NCBI GenBank assembly: GCA_022494885.1
Contig: JAGVSM010001185.1
Location: forward strand, 23,823 to 87,822
DNA length: 64,000 nt
Source of the DNA: Micrasema longulum
Lineage: Eukaryota; Arthropoda; Insecta; Trichoptera; Brachycentridae
Direction of reading: 5' to 3'
Part shown: positions 1 to 11,890 of the stretch, piece after piece
Layout: every line of letters begins with the position of its first letter
How positions within the stretch are numbered: position 1 is the stretch's first letter
Program-made: the position numbers and the translations under genes
The notes under the pieces: model-generated
The model's database searches: none
What the model was told of the DNA's origin: nothing
The model's input: the letters and a program-made list of their open reading frames with translations, nothing else

Positions 1-66
1 TTTTATATTTGAATATTTCATAGTTTCTGGACTGGCACCTGAAGCGTAAGACAGATTATCTTACCT
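1..66 (+). repeat. SINE-1 fragment (3' body)
   Basis: The stretch around 25-65 is the reverse complement of the SINE body at 1050-1090, sharing the 'ctggactggcac...gaagcgtaagac' block. The copy is cut by the window start, so its tRNA head is not visible. Confidence 0.55.
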
Positions 67-957
67 TCACGCAGTGGCGGTAATTCCATAGAAGCCCATA
101 AGCCGGGCTTGCCTATTAATTTTATTTCAAAATCAAATATCAAATCTGAACCAAACGCTTAAAAATAATTCATTTCGTTGTTTAAATTTCGCGCCGCATG
201 AGAATTAGAGATCTGTTCGACGTTGGTACTGTTCGCATCCCGAGATCCGAACCGCATGAAATCTGTGTGCGCGAACGACACTATGTCTTCTTATCTTGCT
301 CACGCACGTGGGCTTCTTATGGGGCTTATTTCACGGTGCAACTCGCATGTGATGCAAACAGTAAACTCATCAAATGTTTGTCTGTATATGTTGAGTTTTA
401 TATGGGAATCTGAAGCCAGCTTCTTTAGGGTAAAGTTGGCAGAGAGCGCCTCTCGTATTTCGTATCGAACAAACTTTACGATTGTTTATTATGCTCTTTT
501 TTACGGAATTTGATAATTTTAAACGGTTTTTTTTATTTTAATTGTATAAAGACCCGTACTGGTTAAAATTTACGATAATTTACTTCATTTTGTGCACACG
601 TTATATATAAAATAAATTCGGAGATGGCCGACGTTTCTTTTTTATTTGCCTATATACTTTCCTTTTCCTATATCTTCTATCAATTATAATTTATATTTAT
701 GTATCTATGGGTTCCGATGACTATTATTCAACTCTACGCACGCCATATTATATTGATGTAATTATTGGTAATGGTTGATATCTGAGGAATTCCTTTATAT
801 AAAATAATATTGTGTTTTCTTTATTTCGTTTATTTAAACGACCTCAGAAAGATTATCCTATGCATATTTAAAAAAAATATTGTTATTCGTCATAATATGC
901 CTTTTGGATGCTTTGTAGACTGTACAACTGTAGTGAAGAAAGCTCACATCATGTTTT
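67..957. other. AT-rich stretch, nothing recognised
   Basis: No splice-bounded coding frame, RNA gene or repeat family could be recognised. Short open frames near 198-513 have no family features. Confidence 0.4.
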
Positions 958-1218
958 CACACAAATGAATTCATCATCATTCCTGTTCCGCACCTAATGG
1001 TGCATAGAGTACTGCAATCGCAGTGTATCTTGATCATTTTTGCTACATAAAGGTAAGATGATCAGTCTTACGCTTCAAGTACCAGTCCAGGGACTATGAC
1101 ACATTCTAGTGTAAAAACACCTTTTTAAATAAATATTTCATATCAACCATGTCGGCAATCGAACCCGAGACCTTTTACATGGTAGGTAAATGCGCTGGCC
1201 ACTATACTATGAGGCTGT
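958..1218 (-). mobile_element. tRNA-derived SINE-1, near-complete copy
   Basis: Read on the minus strand, the copy begins with a tRNA-like head (1218 to about 1148) that has a box A (TAGTATAGTGG) and a box B (GGTTCGATTGC). The body carries 'ggtgtttttaca', 'gactggtacttgaagcgtaagac' and a tail 'caccattaggtgcgga' followed by degenerate atgatg. Related pieces lie at 1, 1380, 9035, 14590, 17215 and 22893. Pol III transcription is inferred from the boxes. Confidence 0.75.
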
Positions 1219-1261
1219 CAGAGAATTACACCACATGTGAATTTAAAAAATATATATATGG

Positions 1262-1645
1262 GCTTGCCTTACTCGTAAACCCTAGGCACGCTACTGCCTT
1301 CACGTAACAAAAATTATCAAGATATTACTATTGGTGTACTAATGCAGTGGCCTATGCACCATTAGGTGCCGAAAGGGATTGATAAATTTCCCTTTCCGCG
1401 CCCATTGGTGTAAAGGGCACTGCATTGGTAAACAAAACGCAGAGTATTTCGATCATCTGTTACTTGAAAGTAATTGATCAGTTCTACACGTTAGATGTAA
1501 GTCCAGAAACAATATTTGGATTGTTATGCTAGCACAAACTTTAAAATCATTATTTCACGTTAAATCTGCCAGGAATCGAATCCAGAACCTCAAGAATTGT
1601 AAACAAACGCGCCAACCACATTATAACGAGTCGTACTTATCTTCA
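1262..1645 (-). mobile_element. SINE-1 relatives in head-on arrangement
   Basis: Around 1330-1440 two SINE-1 tails meet in inverted orientation: 'gcctatgcaccattaggtgccg' faces 'ccgcgcccattggtgtaaagggc'. The minus-strand copy runs to a degenerate tRNA head at about 1565-1632 with a box-B-like GATTCGATTCC. It is strongly diverged. Confidence 0.5.
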
Positions 1646-3335
1646 CTCAATTTCCTTATTTCGGATTTTTACTTGAGAGCAGCCATCGAGTCGAAAACAT
1701 TCGTTTGGAGTTCTGGTTATATTTCGCACAGTGAACTGATTTTTTTATTCGCCTGGATACAAATATTATAATTAATTATATGTTTAAAATTACTCAAAAA
1801 TCATGACCAAATAATGTCAATCGTGAAAATTATCTACACGAGCGACATCTTTACGCGATGTAAGTAATTGTTAATTAAAGAAATAGTTCGTAAAACAATC
1901 AACAGGTAGAGCTATAGTCATCTATGGTTGTCAATAATGCACGGATGAAAAGTGTGACGTATAATACAAGATTATTTCACTGCAAAAAAAAAAATAAACA
2001 AGTTTTTTGTTTCGAGAATGACGTTGGTGTTGACAGCAACACTTTTTTTGATGACCGTGTTTATTAAAATTTTATTCATAGATTTTTTTACACGTTTTGT
2101 ATTAGAAAAATAAAGTACCCCGTGCTAAGGGAAACATTTTTCATAATCTTTAACTCTCTCTTTGGTGATGTAATCAGTACACATTGCATTTTGTGGTTTT
2201 ATTATCTCTTTAAACATACTGGATTGAGATTTTCGGTATTTCTTAGTTATACATTTACGCATAGAATTAAGAATAGTCCAGAAACCGCATACGAGCATCA
2301 GACAGGAGGCGACTTAACTACTCATAAATGAGTAGTTTTAAGTTTTGACACATTAGTTTCTTTCTAGACGTCGCTCAGTACGCAACTCCTGATTTAAATT
2401 CAACTACGCCGTGCTGTGTCGTTTTAAAGTGTAGAAATACTGCTAGGATCTTAAAGAAACAGGATGCAATCACATTGCATGCGTAATTGGAAAATGAATG
2501 TGTATGTAACAAATGCATTACTTAAAAATTGAATTATTTTTCTATCTGTCAGATTGTCGAAGAAATCAAAATGGATATATCGTAAGTGTTGCCAGGATAG
2601 TAAATTTGTTTACCCTACTTTAATCATCTAATGAGATAACTAATGCGAATTGGAACTCGGATCAAACAACTCTGTGGTGGACATTTAACCGATATTATCT
2701 TTAAAACATCAAATATTATTTAACATGATATAAAAATATCAATAAAATAAAATGTGTTTTGTATTTTAAGTTCAAAAATCATTAATTTAATTACTTTTAT
2801 TAAATGACCCTTTACTCATCTACTTTGTTGTGTCAATCAATATTTCCGCGTTCACAATAAAATTTTAGAGAAATTAACAGATGGATTTTTTTTAACCTTA
2901 TATTTGTGTCATGATTATATTGTCATGTCTCATCGTGCAACATTACGCGGCGACATCACGAATGCGCGTGGTGAAAGTGGGGCATAGTGGGGGAAGTTTT
3001 GGACACAGTCTGATCTATTCAAATATGATTCTATGCTTTTTTAAATAATAATAATTAATATTTACGTAATATTTTTTTATTAAATAGTAAATTGGGCACA
3101 TGAAAAGTATTTTGTAACAAATCGGAAATGAATCACTAATGCATTCAAAAGTTTACCAATGTGTCGTATGTCATATATAAAAGTACCAAATATACGGTTG
3201 TCTGCAATTAAAATATCTGGACCTTAAACAATAAATCACGGGAGTCACAAAGGATGAATTACCCCCCCCCCCTTCCCTTAGATCGGGACAAAGACGGCAC
3301 AGACAATATAAGGTACAGATATAATTTTATAACAG
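1646..3335. other. AT-rich stretch, nothing recognised
   Basis: No coding exon or known repeat family seen. It contains a run of cytosines at about 3261-3272. The small open frame at 2122-2331 has no recognisable domain. Confidence 0.4.
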
Positions 3336-3400
3336 ATACCAGATAGGAGCTAGATTACAGCACGTCTTGCAGCTACAGAGCGCATGGATGATATGAGCCC
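3336..3400 (-). repeat. Module of repeat family E
   Basis: Carries the reverse complement of the 'ccatgcgctctgtagctgcaagacg' module that is repeated at 22490-22800 and 6020-6150. An isolated, truncated copy. Confidence 0.6.
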
Positions 3401-4330
3401 CAATGTACACCAACAAGCTACAAAAAGTGGCTTGGTGGGATTTTAGTTTTAGTAAAAATATAACAAGTGATTTTTGTTTTTAAATTGTAAAAATGTATAA
3501 TTATACTATTAAAATAAAATAAAAAATAAAAAAAATCAACATTATTTAAAAATTGAATTTTGCTGATTCTAATTATTGTTTCAATTATTTTAATAATTAA
3601 CTCAAATAAAACCAAACATATGCACATAAGATCACCAAACTATAAAACTCACACAACACCGTCAATTTTATCACTGATAAACTATCCATTTTGATTACCG
3701 AAAATGATGACTTTTGACAGATCGCGTGCTTATTCCAGCGTTATACCACATAATGTACAGGTATAAGATTCTATGGTCGCCATCCCAGATATAAACCGAG
3801 TTTAACTCGATGCGAGGTTTATAAGTAATACTTTTTGCTTTACCATCATTATTCTAGTACTTTTCGATTTATAAGTAAGGCCCATAGCAAAAATGGGAGA
3901 AGACAAAACTATTGTTTATAAATAAAAATGTGTATTACAGACTTTGCATGCATGTAAAATTCATACATAGTAGAAGTAAAACCTTTTCATTTTTTTATTA
4001 TGTCGAAGGAGCGTGTTCTGACTGGGATTTAAAAAAAGTTTTTTCAATGTTTTGCTTTTCTCACAATATTTTTTCAAAATATTTAATGAGATTTGATTTG
4101 AACAATAAACTTTTTGTCAGGAATGCTTTCGTTTTCAAAATAAATTTAATTTTCAAAGCCATTCAACAATTTTGTGATTATAATGCGAAAAGTTGTTTAC
4201 ATCTTTCAAATTAATTTAATTATCTTATTCTTCTTGTGGAATTGTTGGGCTGGATTAAAAAGTGGGCTACGCCTTTTAAAGAAATCGTTTGGTTTTATTT
4301 TATAGGGAAATTTTTAATAACTCCAAGCTT
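3401..4330. other. AT-rich stretch, nothing recognised
   Basis: The open frames at 3418-3627 (minus) and 3912-4214 (plus) are low-complexity AT translations without splice context or motif. Confidence 0.35.
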
Positions 4331-4970
4331 TGGAAAACGATTTTGTTCTACGCAATAGAGAAATATTACGAATACCGATAAAAATATATTAAAAGGATTT
4401 AGAATAATTAATTGAATTTTCAAAATCAATGTGGATATTGTGGAGAAATATTTTAATATATATATAAAAACTTCCCAACCTAAATAATAGCGTAATTCAT
4501 AACCGCCTCTAAATCTTGAGAAACAGATTTCAATTATACTTCTCGATACCGTAAACTTAGCATTGTCCATTGAGTTAGTGAAGCATAATTCAAAATCTCA
4601 TAAATCTTTTTTCAAAGTTTTTCGCAATTGGAGATTTCTAAGTTTGCTTTTTTATACCCAATAATTTAAAAAAGAAAATCTAAAAAAAAAAATATAACTG
4701 AAAAATGCGACATGTTTGGCACTGATAGTTGTGACTTGTGACTTCGAGATTCGTGACCTTGTTCCAAAAAAAAAATTGAATGTTTTGGGACAAAGTTGAA
4801 AATGAACATGAATCGTAACGTATTAGGGGCGTGGCCAATGCAATGACCGTTTTTGCCGGAATTCAAAATTACAAATTTAAAAATATTTTTCATGCTACTA
4901 ATAAGTAGCAAAAAATTGTTTTTTTTACTTGAGAGTATTTTACAGACCCTTATTTCCCCATTGAGCAAAT
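4331..4970 (+). repeat. Repeat family G, copy 1
   Basis: Blocks such as 'acgaataccgataaaaatat', 'ttttcaaaatcaatgtg(g/a)atattgtggaga', 'gcgacatgttt' and 'ggccaatgcaatgaccgtttttgc' recur in the same order at 61815-62130 and inverted at 42640-43080. Probably a non-autonomous transposon. Its termini could not be fixed. Confidence 0.6.
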
Positions 4971-5930
4971 TTTATTTTAAAAAATAACATACGAATTACA
5001 AACTTAAATTCAAGACGTAAATCTTATAAAAAGAAAAAATGCATAAAAGAAACTCTTGTCAATTGTTTTGAGAATCCTGCTCCGGAGAACTCGGATACAT
5101 GGAATAGATTAATATACAGAGCAGTGTTGTTTGGCAGGTTGGTCCTGTATATTGGAATATGAAACGATCTATGCTGACGCTGTCTTAGGATCAGAATCAT
5201 ACAAAATCTAAACCAATCTATCATCAATGATCTTAGGATTATCGACCATACCGCGCAACATTAGATAAAAATGGGTTGTCAAATACAGATTCCTTCCATG
5301 TAGATTCTAAACTAACTGTTGTAGCCAAACATATCCTGGAAAAACTCGGTCGTGTAGAGCCAATGAAAATACCCGCACTATATCATGTAGAGATATCAGA
5401 AACCTCTTTTGGATTTTCCCTATCATAAGAGAGTACTTTAGATCAGTTCATGCGGCCCCCAATGTCAGTGTAATGTGGCGACCCCCGTAACTTAACAAAC
5501 ATATGTATGTATGTGGCCCGAAGAAAAGATAAGTTGATCATGAATGCTTTAAAGCAATCATGATGTTTCGTATATATTTAGATTTGTTTTAAAAAATGCA
5601 ATAGTAAATTTTCGATTGTCATAAAGAAAATAGTAAAAATGTGACACTATTTGAACATGGCGTCGGTCAAATAAATGTTCGTCATAAAGCCATCAAGTGC
5701 GTAGATCGTAAATAAAGCTAGAATTATAATGAGACTTTTTTGTATAATTTATTAAGTATACTTCACTAAAAATATTGTTTTATTTTAGTTTTTATAACTA
5801 TTTTATCCAATTTGCGATACAAATAACTTCAATTAAAGAATTAAACAGAATAAATTGAATTGTATGTGATTTTTTAAATAAAAAAAATAAAAAATCCTGG
5901 ACAAAAAGATGCACACGTCCATTTACTCAA
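4971..5930. other. Mostly unrecognised sequence with one repeat patch
   Basis: Only 5221-5275 ('attatcgaccataccgcgcaaca') has a visible relative, at 36135-36175 just upstream of the LINE reverse transcriptase, so this may be a 5' fragment of that LINE. The rest is unassigned. Confidence 0.35.
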
Positions 5931-6150
5931 TAATAATGATAATAATGTTTGGATAATTTATATAGCGCCATTTTTGTGAAAATCACCTCAAGGGCGCTGT
6001 ACAATAAATAAATATCCCAACACGTCTTGCTGCTACAGAGCGCATGGACTGTTGGGATTCTAGTTCCTCGTCTCCAATTATGATATATTACAATTATGAT
6101 ATATATGAGCTAGATAACAGAACGTCTTGCAGCTACAGAACGCATGACAA
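5931..6150 (-). mobile_element. Repeat family E (SINE/LINE-tail-like) copy
   Basis: Reverse complement of 22640-22880. On the minus strand it reads two 'ccatgcgctctgtagc' modules, then 'tacagcgcccttgaggtgattttcac', 'ggcgctatataaattatcc' and an (att)n tail. The trinucleotide tail at one end suggests a retroposed SINE or LINE 3' end. No coding frame. Confidence 0.65.
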
Positions 6151-7277
6151 TGAAGTTTAGATAGTATACTATTGTTAATTTAAATTTATTTCTAAGAGAT
6201 TATTCGAGAAATTTAGGAAAGGATCGAGGAACATGACGACTTTGCTATTTCCGCAGCATATGTTATGTTATATTTCCGACACATGCAGTTCAAAGGTGTA
6301 TGGTATGACGCATTGCTTGAAAATTGAGTTAATTTGAATATACCCCGGTGTCTGAGTGTTCACAATTCCGCATTTATTTGTTTAAACAGAAAACACACAG
6401 TAAATAATGTTTTTTTATTCCAAATGAAGAAGTTCATTGAAAGCCTCGCCCCATCCACCTACCCGGATCTGTTTTAAAGATTTTGTGGCCTCTTTTCAGA
6501 TCCGCACATTACAAAAACAATGATTTTTAGCTGTAATGAACGGTAAATTATTTTTCTTTTAAAAAAAAATCTCTGTTTACAAAAGATTCGCTTATTTAAA
6601 AAAAAAATACATTTACTGCTTTCAATGACCCTATCGCTGTCAGAGCAACCTAAGTATATACAGTCAATTTGTCTGTCACCCTCAACCAAATTTTCTCAAT
6701 TTTGACGGCGATAGGGTATGTTAGTTCATTAGCTTGTTAGTAAACCGGAAGAAACAATCGGGAGAACCTGACCGTTACCACCCCTCCACTGGCAAAATAA
6801 TTCAAACCTATTAAGCCCAAAAAATAAAACATTGTTCATAAATTCGCTTTATTCCTAGCACCACCCATTCAAGACGAAAACCTAGCATCAACCTATTAAA
6901 AATCTAGCATCCTAATCAAGACCTATCAACTAATCTATCAACCGACCTATCAACCAACCTAACAACCAACCTACCCAACCCGAATGACGAAGTTTAGTGT
7001 TTTTTTTATTACTATTTGTTAATATAATAATAATAAAAATACGTATTTAGTTTTATTCCACTTTTATTTATAAATTTTTACCAGTGACCGTGTTTTGTCG
7101 AGACCGACATCGTCAGACTGGTGGGAGACTAAACAATTTTTTATGTTATGTACAAATGCAAGCAGGGGATGTAAATCATGATTTTATATAATTATGGAAA
7201 TAAAAGAATTTAAATTGAAATCATTTAAGTATAATGTCATAACAATAATAAGAATATAAGTTTTGTTTAAATGTATA
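6151..7277. other. Unassigned, with a degenerate short repeat
   Basis: Positions 6880-6985 consist of a decaying array of 'cctatcaac/caacctaacaac' words. No gene is recognised in the remainder. Confidence 0.4.
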
Positions 7278-7640
7278 CAGGATGTTCTATAAACCCTGTC
7301 ACATCCAAAACCACGATGATCAGTATGGGCAAGAAGACATATTCGCATATTTAAAAAAAATATTTAGAACAAAGAAAAAAAATCAAATAAAATATTTAAA
7401 AAAACAAATGGTTGCTTACTTCTGCAGGGGAGAAGTGAGGGGAGCGCGGCGCAGTGTCAGACTCCCCCCTTCCTCCTCCTCGTTTTACCCCTGCAGAAGT
7501 AAGCAACTATTTGCTTTTTCTGATTTTTTATATTTTTAAATTACATTCGTTCTAAAATAATATTTTAATGTGCCAATATGTCTTCTTGCTCATACTGATC
7601 ATCGTGGTTTCGGATTTGACAGGGTTTAAAGATCACCCTG
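7278..7640. mobile_element. MITE-B, foldback with long TIRs and TA duplication
   Basis: Left end 'caggatgttctataaaccctgtcacatcc' pairs with the right end (reverse complement 'cagggtgatctttaaaccctgtcaaatcc'). Each side is preceded by TA, a Tc1/mariner-type target. The arms also share 'accacgatgatcagtatg' and an inner hairpin 'gttgcttacttctgcagggg'. A second copy is at 40805. Confidence 0.8.
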
Positions 7641-8437
7641 TAAAATAAAAACTGGTGTAAATCAAATAATTTTATGAAGTTTTATAATGAAATGTATTTG
7701 AACTATATGTATTTAAACTTAATTAAAACTATAGCAGGGGCCGTTGGTTGGTAGTTCCATCGACAGCTATGTCCTCCAGGCCCGAGGTAATTAAGTGATT
7801 CTCTGAAAGCAAAATTTGTTAATACACTATCAAAAAAAGATAAATTAATTTTATTGACAATTTTATGTATCATATTATCACCGCTATATTTTTTTTTGGT
7901 TTTGCGATTTTAAAATTACTCCGCCTGTGACGTCGTAAGTTCTCTACGCTGAGTCGTCCTTATTCGTGGGTTAACTCCCAGGTAACCGGAAATGTATCAC
8001 AACACTCTGTCATTGGTCGATTTCGGAAAACTAGTGATGTCGTTCAAAGTAGTTCATTTTTATAATTTTTTTATCAAAGTAAGAAAATATTTTTCGTATC
8101 CTATTTCCCGATGCACTAAACTTCCTGATTTGTTAGCAATTCCCACAAATCCCTCCTTTTCAATTTCCGCTCGCAAAACTTGGTGTTAGATTATTTTGCA
8201 TAACAGCTAGAGATAATGAAGTTATAGCAATACATAGATTTTGCTTAATTGATTAAATGATCAAAGTTATAAACTCGTGAACGGTAACAATTTCAGTTGT
8301 TATTGTAGAGAAGGGGTAGATTCCATATCTCAAGGCTATATCTTCTAAAAAGGTTATATACAGGTTGTTGAGTAAATGCATCAAGATTAAGATTTAAAAA
8401 AGGAATAAGAAATTTTAGATATTTTCTGAGCTTACGG
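7641..8437. other. No feature recognised
   Basis: AT-rich sequence without splice-bounded frames or a repeat family I could match inside the window. Confidence 0.35.
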
Positions 8438-8788
8438 TCAGTTCTCTTTGAAACAAACGGTATTTACAGGATGAATTGTAAAAACTGACAAAAGGTGTAT
8501 GTTTAGACTTGGTGTTCCTCTGTGGGAAGGTTGTGCATTATATGCGTATTTTGGTTTGTATGTGGAGCTATCCAAAGAAGCTATACAAGGCAGTGCAATA
8601 GCTTCTCTTCCTCTTACTGATCTTACTTCTTTCTGCTTATGCTTATCCCCATTTTGCGGGTCCCTGCTCTTTAGTACAAGAACTCTATTCATGTTCCAGG
8701 AATGAATCTCTACAGGGAAGAAACGTTTACAGTTAACATCGGGCAGTGTTAGAAAAATTACAATAAGAGCAAAGGAGCACAAGAATGC
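8438..8788 (-). CDS. Candidate secreted small protein or peptide precursor, unknown
   Basis: I do not recognise this gene. On the minus strand an open frame of 132 codons starts at 8836. I prefer its second ATG near 8788 because it opens a textbook signal peptide (MRAFLCSFALIVIFLTLP, then DVNC). The mature part of about 95 residues is basic, with KR, SR and GR sites early on, and only a few cysteines (in CK, PCIA and VCF contexts). There is an AG after a T-tract just upstream (TTTTTTAG), so the start may lie in an exon. Flanking sequence at 8866-9010 is repetitive. It could be a neuropeptide-like precursor, a salivary or cuticular peptide, or a chance frame. No AATAAA was noticed close downstream. 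Confidence 0.35.
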   Translation of the reverse strand, partial: AFLCSFALIVIFLTLPDVNCKRFFPVEIHSWNMNRVLVLKSRDPQNGDKHKQKEVRSVRGREAIALPCIASLDSSTYKPKYAYNAQPSHRGTPSLNIHLLSVFTIHPVNTVCFKEN

Positions 8789-8865
8789 ACGCATTTTCGG
8801 CTGTCCTAAAAAATCAGCTTTGGCCGAGCACCACATTCGTTCGGTGCCTATTAGGGTCCTGACGT

Positions 8866-9010
8866 CACTGCGACTTGTCTACATTTATTGTAACGGATCC
8901 TTGCAAACCTATTCTCGACGCGGTCTCACTTTTCTTCATACAAACGTATTCCCTTATTTTCTTCTTGGAATATGCCACTAGAGCAATGGTTTTTTTTACA
9001 CACCATTGGC
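8866..9010. repeat. Fragments of two repeat families
   Basis: 'ctgacgtcactgc.acttgt' at 8866-8890 matches 34910-34935 and, inverted, 54075-54105. The block at 8925-9005 ('cttttcttcatacaaacgtattccc...ccactagagcaatg') matches 57595-57660. Non-coding. Confidence 0.5.
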
Positions 9011-9034
9011 ATTGTGTTTGCTTTTCATTCATTC

Positions 9035-9126
9035 ATTGGCTATTTCCTTTCCGCACCGAATGGTGTATAGGACACTGCATTGGTACACCAATCGCAGCGT
9101 ATCTTAATATATTTTTGTTACATTGA
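9035..9126 (-). mobile_element. SINE-1 tail fragment
   Basis: Contains 'tttccgcaccgaatggtgtataggacactgcattggtac', the reverse complement of the SINE-1 3' tail, followed by part of the body. The tRNA head is absent. Confidence 0.65.
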
Positions 9127-9179
9127 TAATGTATCAATCCTTGTTTAGCAGTGTTTGCTTTTAAGTTACACACATCGAC

Positions 9180-9535
9180 ATATTACAACAGAGATGAAGA
9201 ACATTTTAGAGAAGGTAATACAGAAGTCTAGGCATCTACAGGGCTTATGACCAGTCAATGGCTGGTTTACGTGGCCACTTTACACTCTGTGTAACATTCA
9301 CCATTCTGCCCATATTTGAACATCTAAATTCCTTCAATTCTTTCATCTGTTGATGTTTGTGAAGTTAAAGAGCTGTAACCTTTATTTATGCGGGTGAGAT
9401 TCATCTCATTGAATTATTTCACCTACATACTATGCAACGCCTGAAAATTTTTAATTTTTTCAATTTCTATACTTCTTCATGGACCAGGTGGATTTATCAA
9501 CAATATTTTGAGTTTATCCAAATTTTTGTAAATAT
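9180..9535 (+). mobile_element. MITE-A copy
   Basis: Begins with the inner terminal repeat 'attacaacagagatgaagaacatttt' and runs through the shared core ('aggcatctacagggcttatgacc', 'cattctgcccatatttgaa', 'gcgggtgagattcatct', 'aggcaacgcctga'-like). It ends with the outer repeat 'aatattttgagtttatccaaatttttgta'. About ten copies lie in the window. Confidence 0.75.
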
Positions 9536-9649
9536 TACATACATTACATACATTATTTTATTTGATTACATGCCTTAAAAAAACGGACCCAACTTATGTT
9601 AGCAACCAATACATTCATTTTAGTGCATAGCAATATATTATATACATGT

Positions 9650-10540
9650 GTTTTCTTTCTTCGCTGTTTCAATCCTGGGGATTAGTTTGCAGCTAAGTCC
9701 TGCATCTTGTCCTCCACTGATCTCTATTCTCTGTAGTCCTCTTCAACCCAACATATGAAGCGCAGTTCAAATCCTCGCACACGTGTTTTAAATACTCCCG
9801 TCGGGGGCGTCCTCTGTAATTTGTCACCTCAGCCATTCTCTATATCATGCCATGCAGGAGACCCTCATGGCGCATAATGTGGCAGATCCATTGGGTTCGC
9901 CTCTCTGAAATGGTTTTAAATAGGTGCCTTCCTTCTTCAATTCTACTGAGCACCTCGTCATTAGTAGAAAATTCCTAATATTTTTCTGTAACACCACATC
10001 TCTAAGCCTCTAGTCTTTTTTTATCTCTTTCGGTAAGACTCCATGTCTTCCAACTGTAAATCAATATGCTCCATACATACGACATCTGTCTTGGCAATTT
10101 GCTTGCGGAATTTTAAGTGTATGTTGTTCGACTCGAAAATATTTGAGTTTTTGCTGAACGCAAGCCTTGTTTGATATATGCAGCAGTCGACGTGATTAAC
10201 TATCCTACGTGGTCCTGCTTCCAAGGTACACAAACTTTTTCGGGTTTTTCAGAGTTGCTCCTAACATTACTATATTTATTTGCTGCTCATTACGGGCCAC
10301 AGTCCTCATTTGCTCCTATTAATTTTTATATTATATTTATTATTTAGTACATGCTCCATAGATTTTAGCGCTTTTGTGAGTTCTTCTTCACTTTTAGCAA
10401 TCAGAGCAATGTCATCAGCAAACTTTATCATAACTGTCTTTCGTCCGTGTATTTTAACACCCATTTCATTTATCGGGCACTAAATATATCCATTTAAGGA
10501 GTACTGGCGACAGCGAGCATCCCTGTCTAACTCCCTGTCC
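9650..10540 (-). pseudogene. Non-LTR retrotransposon reverse transcriptase remnant
   Basis: On the minus strand the catalytic box reads KFADDIALIAKSEEEL (about 10425 down to 10375), with the FADD variant of the YADD motif. Further down come the connection-domain words CCIYQTRLAFSKNSNIFES and the C-terminal region near 9880-9650. It is broken by stops and shifts. The same family occurs at 32695-33715, where the order of blocks is identical. Confidence 0.7.
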
Positions 10541-10870
10541 TAATTTGGCCTCTTTTTGTTATTTCCATATAATATTACGTTTTATAGTAAATTAAAAAAA
10601 AATTAATCAACCTGTACTTTTCCGATACTGTAGGAATAGATACATATCTTCATTTTATATGTAGGTATATTAATGTATCTGCCGTTTGTCGAATTTAGCA
10701 CTGGGCAATTTAGACTTCGAAATTACCAAATAACGAAATTTCTTTGAGCAAATTTATTATTTTTGTAATCAATACTTTTGTAGTATGCTTATATGCAGAA
10801 TAAATTAAATTGAATTTGATTTCATGGAAAAATTCAAATCTGAAAAGGTATTAATTAGTATTCAATAAAA
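10541..10870. other. No feature recognised
   Basis: AT-rich spacer between two LINE remnants. Confidence 0.35.
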
Positions 10871-10871
10871 A

Positions 10872-11624
10872 TTGGCAGTTCACAACGGAGTCCTGGTCCC
10901 GTCCCTGATGTATGGGAGCGAAGTATGGACTTGGAAAAATAGGGATGAAAGTAGGCTGAATGCTGTCGAAATGCGATCTCTCAGGCGAACGTGTGGTAAA
11001 ACTATGTACGATAGATGCACAAATGTTGAGATCCGTACATTATGTAAGGCTGAGACAAGCACTATCGACAAAATCAAGAAAGGAGCTCTGCGCTGGTTTG
11101 GACATGTAGAACGAATGGACAGCGAAAGAACGGCTAAGAATATTGACAATGCAAATGTGGATGGATGCAGAAATAGGGGAAGACCGAGAAAGACATGGCA
11201 TGACCAAATCCAACAAATACTTGAAGATGGACATGTCAAAAGTCGGAATAATCGGCGCGCGTGCATGAGAAGATGTATGAATGTACAGGGAGCGAGATCT
11301 CTATGCAAAGATAGAGTGTTATGGTTAGTGACAACAATAGGTATATTGTTGGTGACAACAATATATCTACAGTCGTCTGCATACCCACACAGCTTGGCAG
11401 GTCAATCTAGATTGGTCTCTCCTAGCAAACAGTCGCTCTCTTACCACAATATAATAAGCATTTAGAATAAACCACAGGCAACTACAATAAGTCTTATTAC
11501 TGATCTTCCCATACCACCATAGGGTATAACAGTATGCAAAGATAGAGTGTTGTGGCGTTCTATCCTCTCTGCCTACCCTTACGGGGAAACGGCATGATGG
11601 TTTGTTTGTTTGTTTGTTTGCTCC
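10872..11624 (+). pseudogene. Non-LTR retrotransposon 3' end (C-terminal ORF2), interrupted
   Basis: One open frame (10872-11320) encodes the C-terminal part of a LINE ORF2: SLMYGSEVWTWKNRDESRLN, then ALRWFGHVERMDSERTAKN and RNRGRPRKTWHDQIQQIL. This YGSE...W / RWFGHVERM / GRPRKTW layout is typical of insect LINEs after the RT domain. The frame is split after 11320 by a 212-bp insertion and resumes at 11533 (LWRSILSAYPYGETA, stop), ending in a (gttt)n tail at 11601-11624. Related 3' ends lie at 43110, 43930 and 57805. Confidence 0.75.
11321..11532. mobile_element. 212-bp insertion flanked by 19-bp direct repeats
   Basis: The 19-mer tatgcaaagatagagtgtt occurs at 11302-11320 and again at 11533-11551, exactly bracketing 212 bp of unrelated sequence within the LINE. 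The insert's outer edges read TGTTAT...ATAACA (11317-11531), LTR-like, but the duplication length is more like target-primed insertion. It contains AATAAA at about 11466. No coding frame. Confidence 0.6.
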
Positions 11625-11639
11625 AAAAATACATTTATT

Positions 11640-11890
11640 ACAACAGAGATAAAGAACATTTTGGAGAACGGAATATAGAAGTTTGAGTATGTACAGGGCT
11701 TATGACCTGTCATTGGCTGGTTTAGGAGGCCACTTTGCATACTGTGTTTTATTCACCATTCTGCCTGTCTTCGAACTTCAATTCGAATTACTTCAATTCT
11801 GCCATCTGTTCATATATGGGATGTTAAAGAGCTGAAACATTTATTGATGTGGGTGAGATTCATCTAATGTTCTTCATCTCTGTTGTAATA
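11640..11890 (+). mobile_element. MITE-A copy with intact inner TIRs
   Basis: Starts 'acaacagagataaagaacatttt' and ends 'tgttcttcatctctgttgt', an inverted pair. The internal core matches the 9180 copy but lacks the outer ends. Confidence 0.75.

Noticed and set aside
6880..6985. Interstitial insect telomere repeat (TTAGG)n
   Set aside because: The words are cctatcaac and caacctaac in irregular order, with no run of consecutive ccTAA units.
7282..7539. Plus-strand frame of 85 codons
   Set aside because: Lies inside the palindromic MITE-B and is created by its inverted arms.
10880..11308. Minus-strand frame of 142 codons
   Set aside because: Exact antisense of the LINE ORF2 C-terminus, and the same shadow appears at 43829-44392.
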